DNA of 64,000 nt from assembly GCA_020002185.1 (NCBI GenBank), contig CM034543.1:29430572-29494571 (forward strand). Direction: 5' to 3'. The stretch is from Paraescarpia echinospica (Eukaryota; Annelida; Polychaeta; Sabellida; Siboglinidae). A program made the translations under genes and the position numbers. The notes under the pieces were generated by a model, which ran no database searches, was not told the DNA's origin, and worked only from the letters and a program-made list of their open reading frames with translations. Of the stretch, positions 57,289-64,000 are shown one piece after another. Position 1 is the stretch's first letter. The number at the start of each line of letters is the position of its first letter.

Positions 57289-60200
57289 CTAGTCCATCTT
57301 GGGCTTCCTGTGCATGGTCCAAAGACCGGTGAGGTAGCGTAGACGAATGAGAAGAAGGTCGCGGCCCATCTGCAGCCAGCTCCACACCGGGGTCACCTTG
57401 GAGCCTGCAACCACCATCAGGTCAAGGTCAATGGAATTTTTTTTTTCAAAAATCCAAGTAAATGTGATTATGTTTAATAGAAAATGTACCATTAGACATT
57501 CTAGCAACAGAATTGCATTTTAATTAAATTAAAAAAGTTTTGCATTAACCCAAGTTAGGTGAAACATTCCCACCTGATCACTCCTCATAACAACTTCAGA
57601 AAATATGCATAACATTATGAATAATCAATTTATGTCCATTTAACATCCGGTACTAACCATAAAACTCACAAAACCCTTAACCAACAAGAATTTTGACAAA
57701 ATAAAGGCGTTGCTTTTCTTCTGAGGAGTTGTAGATTAATTGTTGAAAGTCTGGCACCTTAGGTGTAAGTTGTCTATGTGGAAAATGTTAACATACTTGC
57801 ATACATACACTATAATAATTAGATGGTAAAAATATTTGATGCTGAAATTTATATATTTGTGGAGTTCAGACAATCAATGGCGGCTGCTAACGGATTTATT
57901 GTAACTGAACAAAATGAATAATATAATTTCATGCAGACTGGATAAAAGGTGTTCTCCTTTGACATATAAAGTATGTCCACGTCAACTGTTACAACCAGAG
58001 AACACGTTGCAAAAGCTGCATTCAGTACATGTTACATCAAATGAATGTTGAACAACAATTGCTAATGTGACAACCAAAATAACACAGAAATAGCTTAAAT
58101 ATCAGTTCACACAGCTAAAACTGTTTAATAAAAAATGCGCATAAATCAACCAAAGATGGATGGCAACAATTGGTCGGTATTGTATTGTATTGTATTGTAA
58201 CATGCAGTGCGATCTACTGGCAAAAATAATTATGTCCTAAATGTTGCCACCAAAAGGACGTACCTTCTATTTCCTGCCAGTTAATGGCCACTTCACCAAC
58301 AGGAAGCTTGAAATGTTGAGCAATGTGCAACAGTTCAACGTCAAATGCCCTGAAAACACACAGGACATCAGAAACTTGTATAATTACATCACATCAATAA
58401 ATATTTCACTGCTAAACATATACCTGCCAACGTTTGAATTTAGAAAACCGAGAGAAATTGTTTGTCAGAAATTTTACTTTTCATTTAAGAGGGGCATTTA
58501 AGAGGTAAATGAACATATCGCAATGTAGTATGTACATGCACTTCTGCTAACTTTTGATTGTTAACTGTTCACATTACTTTGGATGATAATGTTTAAAACT
58601 AACACAATTTGTTAGCTATATGAAACAGGCAGTACTTGTATGGTTAAAAAACATGCATATGGGCAAGGCCAGTGAAAACGAGAAAAAAAAGTGCTGTCGC
58701 CGGCCTTTTTCGTGGTTGTTATAGGGGCCTATGTAAAGTCCATAGAAATTTCTGACTCCAATGGCCAGAAGACATCATAAGGATTAAAACGAGATATAGT
58801 TTTATGTAGTTAACTGTAAAATTTGTTGAATTACGAATGCATGCACGCGGCATAAGTGTGCGTTTTCGCATGTCGCCGGCAACACAACCACTGTTCAAAT
58901 TATTAAACTACTTATTATAAAAGTGCCTCACGTGTGTTTCCTTTATCTCATACCAAATATAGATTATTTTATGGTATAAATAAATCACCTGCAGTACAAA
59001 ATTATGTGTCTGTACCCTTGAGTAGCTTGTCGCAGAAATCATGTGATTTACGTTACGCTGTTTCCTTTGATTGTTCTTGAACTTTAAATTCACACCACAC
59101 GTAGTTGCAAACCGTTATTGAAATCTAATAATATATATATATGACCTACCGCAATTATTTGCAGCTGTTATCTTAATGCGACAGTCATAGGACAAACCTA
59201 TTAACATTTTCAGTTTTTAATTTTAAGGGTTCGATTTACGTTACGGCGATACTAAAGAAAGTATGTAGGGGCATGACAAAACAATTGCTTCACTGTTATT
59301 CAACAGAGGTTACTACCAATGCCACAGTATACATTCGCTTCGGCGTTCCTTGAAACAGTGTAGAGAGCTCGAGTCGTGAATTTGCCCAATTTACGTTACA
59401 CTGAGTTACGTTACACCATTTTCGTTTATGCCGACAAATAATTGTATAAACGCGCAGTAAACTGCCACGCAATTTTACCATGTCCATGGTTGAGTGACTA
59501 GGTAAGTTTAGTCGTAGGGTTAGTGTGAATAAATTATTCTTAATTTCTCTTAGGATTTTTATCCACTGTAAACTAATAGGAGACTTGAAGCATAACTCAC
59601 TCAGGTTAACGGAGGAAATATAGCGATAACAAATGTACTATGCATTTCTAGTGTGAGAGTACTTATTCTTCGATGGGCGATATTAAACTGAATGAAATGT
59701 GAACACGTGCCGCTCAATGGACCTCTAAAGAATACGTAACGTAAATTGTAACGTAAATCAAAATTCGTATACACGACGTGCAACTTTGATAAGTGTTCAA
59801 ATGCTTTACATTTTATATTATTTTTAGATTGATAGAACCATGTAATATTGCATGACATGATTAACAACATTATTATTATTATGTCAATTTTTGAAAGACT
59901 GATGATTTAGGGCTATGGGCACGTGCATGTGCAGTTTTTGAAGCATTATTTAGTTTGTTTTTGTAGGAACCATGGCAAAAACATCAGCTGAATGCCAGAA
60001 AGCTTACAGATATAGAAAAAAAGACAACAGATTCACATTACGGAAGAAAGAAGACAGATCGTGTTATGAAATATTACGTGCCAAGAGAAAACAAATCAAT
60101 GTCAAAACTGCAGGAAAAGAAAAGAAAGAGACGCGACTACAACAAAACGTATCGGAGAAAGCTCAAGGCATTAGCAAGTGCTGCTACACAGCCAGAAGTT

Positions 60201-63200
60201 CGAGAGGTGGCAAAAAAAATGGCGGGCCATGCGACAGCACAACAACAATCTTGCCCGATACAACGCTTACTGTGAAATTGCCATTTCAAAATTCTTCAAG
60301 GAAGAGGAATCGCACTAACACTATTGTGCCTATGCAAAACAAGACAATATACAAACAAGAAGTGAAACTTGATGAACTCGAGCAAAGAAATAAGCTGGTG
60401 GAAAAGAAGCTGAAAACTGTCCAGAGACTAAAGAACACCAAACATGCTAGTGAAAATAGTAACAACAGACAAGGAGAAACTGCTGACGAATCGAGTCCGA
60501 AAAATCAGGCAAATGAGGACATAAGGAATGCTGGCTTCACTCCGACGAAAGTAACGAAAATCAAGGAAATTCTCATGCAACATCATGCCCTTCTTAACGA
60601 GGTGGAGAAAACACTCAACAGTTCGCACAAGAAAGCAATTGTCCGCGCTTCACATGAAAGGGTGCAAGGAAAGAAAACCAAATTTTTAATACCAATTTTC
60701 ATGGTTACGTTATTAAATAACTTGTTAGGATGATGGCACATGCAGTGTGACCTGTTCACCTTTAAATTGTATCTCACAGTGTATAAATAATATACAGTAA
60801 CTTTGATTATTTCGTAACATAGTCGCGCGGTTTATGAAGCTTATTAAAATGCCATCCAACCAGACATGGGGTCAAATACATTTGTATTTATATTTGAAAG
60901 TATTTAAATACATTTTTGAAGTATTTGTAATTGTATTTGACACTAATTAAATGAAAATATTTGACATTTTCAAATACTGTTTCAAATATTTTTAATTGGG
61001 CATGGTCATTAATAAATTATAAGTTACATTTTGTATTCACATATCTTGTTTAACTTCTTGAGAGTCAAACATTTTACTGGTTCATTTGACAATTCACCAC
61101 ATTTTCCAGTAAGAAAGAAAGCCATTATGTGGAAATCAGTGAGATCATTATGAAAGCATACCAGTGAAGTCAGGATCAATTTTTTAGTTGTCACCTGTGA
61201 CCAAATGCAATTAACAACAATAGGACTTGCACTGACATACCTGTCTTTTGATTATGGTTTGATTGCCCCTGCCAAGGAACCCTGCTAGCTGCTAAGGCCT
61301 GCTATTGTCTCAATGCTTGTGTGAACTGATAAGACATATTTGCACTCTGTGGGTTGAGGGGAAGGTAGGGGCTTCCCAAGCCAGATCATTACTTGCCTAC
61401 ATTGTTGCAATTTTACAGCATAGCAGATATTGCCAGTCTACAAGGAATAAACAAAATAATTATCTGGTAATATAACATTTGTTATTGTTTTTTTGGTACA
61501 GGCTCTCTTGTAAAAAGTATTTTGAAAAGTATTTGAACTACTTCCTAATGTATTTGTATTTAAATACTTTTCAATGTATTTGACCCCATGTCTGTAGCCA
61601 ACGTCAATGTGTATTATGTTTAAATGTAATACACTGTTGAACGTTGAACTAAATAAAATTCACGAATGGTGTACTGTTTTAAAATAGACTACAGGCCATG
61701 GTCAACTGAACGATAACATGGTACCTGGCGCTCAGCAGCTGAATGCGCAAATACGTTAACAAACGCTGTGCTAGAGTTGACAAAAGATTAAAAACTATAA
61801 TAAATACGCTCACAATTGGCTTAACTTAGTCTTTAAAGCAATATCGAAATACCAATTTAGAACGCATATTTACCGTGCCGAACAAATGTTATGATTCACC
61901 ATTTCATATACGGTTGATGAATTCATATTTTGGCACACCAGTAGCTTTGCGTTCATCGCAGCAAAAAAACTAATATTTGTGACATAATGTTAGCATACTG
62001 ATCTTCCCTACTAAGCTGCATTAAAACGTTTTTATTCCATTCTTGCCCCATTCTTATGCAAGGGGTATTTGTGAATTTCAATTGCACTTTATCAGCTGCC
62101 TGGTGGCGAAGCCAGGCAAACCCACAGAAGGTGAAAGCGCCGATCCGCACAAGCCACAGAAGGGAAATGATTCGTTTGATGTCTGCAGGAGACACACAAT
62201 ACTTCGCTCCACATTTACTATGCATAAAATTAATTGACCACATATAGTCAAAGAAATTGATGCCTTTGATAGCACTGGCAGTGCAGAACAAAACAACAGC
62301 AAACCAACGTAGCGATGCGCCTCACATCAGATTCGTTGCACAGTTGTAGGCTCTACAGCCTATGCCAATGTTAAATTTATAGTCCGCCAACTAGTCTTTC
62401 AAAATACACGCGTAGCAAACAGACTTCACAAATAACTTCACACAAAACAGTGACAGTAATTACCGCGTTAATATATTTTGCCATAGCGCTCATTTCCCCC
62501 ATGGCGGCAGAAATTCGGGGTCCACGACCGACCGCATTATAACCGAATCTGCATTATAATGGGGCGCATTATAATGAGGAATGACTGTATAGAGACACGA
62601 ATCAGCATTTAACAAAGTTGTTTTCAAATGTTGCAAAATATACTATAACTCAGAACTTTCAGAACAAAATAAATATGTTGACACAGTTAACAATTACAAG
62701 AACTTACCATCTCTCAACATGGAGGTTATAAAAGAGTAACTTGGCTGCAGTACGTGTGAACAGTTTGAAGCCACATTGAGTATCCCGGACGCCTCGTACA
62801 CACAGGAACCAAACGAGGAAGTGGAACCCCAACATTAGGAATGTGCGGAATACAGAACGCTGAAAGGAAAATAACATATTCGATAAAGAGCAGCTGATTC
62901 TACGAAGTCTAAAGTTTTGACTCTTTTTAAGAAAGGATATATACAACATGAACATTATTTTTATTTGATCATACTTGCTACCATATATGTCACTTTGGCA
63001 TATGAAGTTATTCAATAAATTAGACTTTTACAAATATTACTAGTCACCATGTGCAGCCAGCGAAATAATAAATGACTGGTGCATGAATGTAATTTTTCGT
63101 CTTGTGTCATTTTGTCTTAAAATTGCATATCATGAGAAAAAAGTGTACGGTGTTGAGGAAAATTATATTTTGTACTGTACTGTATGGGGCATATTGTTTA

Positions 63201-63545
63201 ACTTTAAAAGATGAACGATCGTAGAATGAAACTTTATGGGATCATAATTAACACAATTTAAATTATATTCCCCATTCCACCTGTATGATAATCGCCACAA
63301 AACAGTTAAATTAAATGGATTTTTATATTGGTACAGTAAAATTATTTTAAAACTGGTTAATTAAAACACCTTTGGGCAGTTGAGATGTTAGCATGAATTG
63401 AATACAATTTGTACTACATAACATGACCGGACTTGTACTTTTAAAAAGGTGTGGTCACAGTCAATATGGAGGTATGGATACATACTGTGGCAATAGCTTC
63501 TTTCTCGAGATGTGCTCTTGACCCACAAACTACAGCCATACTCTC
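57289..63545 (-). CDS. ALG5: Dolichyl-phosphate beta-glucosyltransferase (ALG5), last four exons, 5' part outside window
   Basis: Exons, in order of reading: 63545-63486, 62859-62708, 58349-58264, 57404-57289 (stop TAG). Introns are GT-AG (GTATGT, GTAAGT, GTACGT donors). Phases fit exactly: the Trp codon of VERW is split TG/G and the Gly of EIEG is split G/GC. The 137 residues include [65 protein letters not shown] and [20 protein letters not shown], all close to human ALG5. The enzyme transfers glucose from UDP-Glc to dolichyl phosphate at the ER membrane, supplying Dol-P-Glc for N-glycan assembly. The N-terminal membrane anchor and the DxD-bearing part of the GT-A domain lie beyond the right edge. 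Intron 58350-62707 hosts an unrelated ORF and a hAT MITE. Confidence 0.93.
58178..58200. repeat. (TATTG)n microsatellite
   Basis: GTATT/TATTG repeated four to five times. Confidence 0.8.
59972..60733 (+). pseudogene. Lysine-rich uncharacterised ORF, probably frameshifted, antisense in ALG5 intron
   Basis: An open frame of 253 residues begins [19 protein letters not shown]. Its middle (about residues 40-80) is low quality, whereas another frame at 60066-60275 reads [20 protein letters not shown] followed by NKTYRRK, which continues the same basic repeat style. I think the true product switches frames there and returns near 60280. Downstream: a coiled coil ([20 protein letters not shown], about 138-157), then [21 protein letters not shown] recall a metazoan multicopy family starting AK(S/T)xAE/QRQ-YR with the same order (basic N-terminus, coiled coil, AGLTPSKV block), of unknown function and probably transposon-linked. 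No splice sites were verified. Confidence 0.55.
60861..61594. mobile_element. hAT-like non-autonomous element (734 bp) in ALG5 intron
   Basis: Ends CAGACATGGGGTCAAATACA and its inverted complement TGACCCCATGTCTG are perfect over the first ~22 bp, followed on both sides by GTATTTAAATAC and many ATTTGAAAGTATTT words, the subterminal repeat style of hAT elements. Flanking 8-mers CATCCAAC (left) and TAGCCAAC (right) match at six of eight positions, consistent with an old 8-bp target duplication. No transposase is encoded. Confidence 0.8.
62500..62587 (-). repeat. Single transposon end of pogo/Tc1-like style
   Basis: On the minus strand: TACAGTCATTCCTCATTATA, then GCGCCCCATTATAATGCAGA and further ATTATAATGC copies. 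A TACAG start with repeated cATTATAAtG words is typical of pogo/Tigger-related ends. I could not find the opposite end, so this may be a solo end or a decayed element extending to the left. Confidence 0.4.
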
Positions 63546-63599
63546 CTGGAAATAAAACAAGTAGAACTTTAGAACGAACCTACCAGCAATTAGTAATTA

Positions 63600-64000
63600 C
63601 TAGCTTACAATTCACTGTGGAAATACGCACTCGAGTAGACCTGGGAACATCAGCCATCGCAAGACTCATATGGAGCAAGAACAATATAAAAATGGCAACA
63701 AAGATACAACTACAAAAGCCTGGTTGTCTCCATGCTGAAATATGGGTGTGAAAGCCGGACAATGAAAGCCGAGAAATTTTATTTTTCAGAAAGATTCTGA
63801 AAATTTCATACAGAGACCACATCACGAATGTGACAGTAATGCAAGCAATCACCAAGGCAGCAGGACCTCCAGACCCGCTTTTCAAGACAGTGAATCACCA
63901 AAAACCTCCTACTACATGGCATGGTCAAAGGCAGAAGATAAGGGAGTTATGCGATGCAGCACGCAACTGTGCCAGATGGAGGAAGATCACTGTGAAAGCC
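63600..64000 (+). mobile_element. LINE ORF2 C-terminal fragment, runs off the window
   Basis: Across two frames: RVDLGTSAIARLIWSKNNIK and MATKIQLQKPGCLHAEIWV, then, after a stop and slip near 63750, FRKILKISYRDHITNVTVMQ with a basic W-H-GQRQKIRELCDAARNCARW stretch. This matches the post-RT C-terminal region seen in RTE-like LINEs (the segment missing from the copy at 6.4-8.7 kb). It lies in the ALG5 intron, antisense to the gene. Confidence 0.6.

Noticed and set aside
61953..62291. 112-residue minus-strand frame in the ALG5 intron ([33 protein letters not shown])
   Set aside because: Not recognised and outside the ALG5 exon chain, whose phases join perfectly without it. Possibly repeat-derived, but I could not support it.

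Overview
This is a eukaryotic, metazoan nuclear window. It has intron-containing genes with GT/AG splice sites, AATAAA polyadenylation signals, long dinucleotide microsatellites and at least five classes of transposable element. The mix (RTE, CR1-like and L2-like LINEs, Ty3/Gypsy elements primed by tRNA-Ser, a DIRS/Ngaro-type tyrosine-recombinase retroelement, hAT-like and TA-flanked MITEs) fits an aquatic invertebrate such as a mollusc, annelid, brachiopod or lancelet. I cannot settle the phylum from sequence alone.

Three host genes can be supported. (1) A single-exon class A GPCR, adenosine-receptor-like, at 25216-26142 (+). (2) MRPL30, a mitochondrial large-subunit ribosomal protein, in three exons at 53284-55405 (+). 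(3) The last four exons of ALG5 (dolichyl-phosphate beta-glucosyltransferase) at 63545-57289 (-). Its exon phases join without error into a 137-residue C-terminal part. MRPL30 and ALG5 converge tail to tail. A candidate 3' exon at 24439-24715 (+) and a candidate promoter plus 5' exon near 11.2-11.5 kb (+) have no identified gene.

The rest is mostly mobile DNA. 0-6.3 kb: no firm gene, exon-like remnants of an unrecognised family near 3.9-4.5 kb. 6.4-8.7 kb: decayed RTE LINE. 9.4, 38.7 and 53.2 kb: three copies of one CR1-like LINE 3' end; only the copy beginning near 36.3 kb carries coding sequence. 15.5-16.1 kb: 424-bp hairpin MITE beside a tRNA-like SINE head. 16.3-20.8 kb: Ty3/Gypsy element 1 (173-bp LTRs, TSD ATGTG). 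21.1-21.4 kb: small MITE chain. 22.5-23.4 kb: LINE tail (-). 22-29 kb: many microsatellites and a 24-bp minisatellite. 30.4-33.9 kb: element with ~300-bp inverted arms around a decayed gene whose motifs resemble FEN/PIN-type nucleases. 38.9-43.4 kb: Ty3/Gypsy element 2 (180-bp LTRs, TSD CATAT). 44.4-45.1 kb: L2-like LINE tail. 45.8-50.7 kb: DIRS/Ngaro-like element with SGNH hydrolase, Gag-like, RT/RNase H and tyrosine recombinase ORFs. 59.9-61.6 kb, inside an ALG5 intron: a lysine-rich frameshifted ORF and a 734-bp hAT-like MITE. 63.6 kb to the end: LINE fragment.

The most interesting points are the intact SGNH hydrolase ORF riding with the tyrosine-recombinase element, the long-armed element at 30.4-33.9 kb, a second pair of related inverted arms at about 36.0 and 52.1 kb that bracket 16 kb of nested retroelements, and a LINE 3' end lying just upstream of the MRPL30 start codon.
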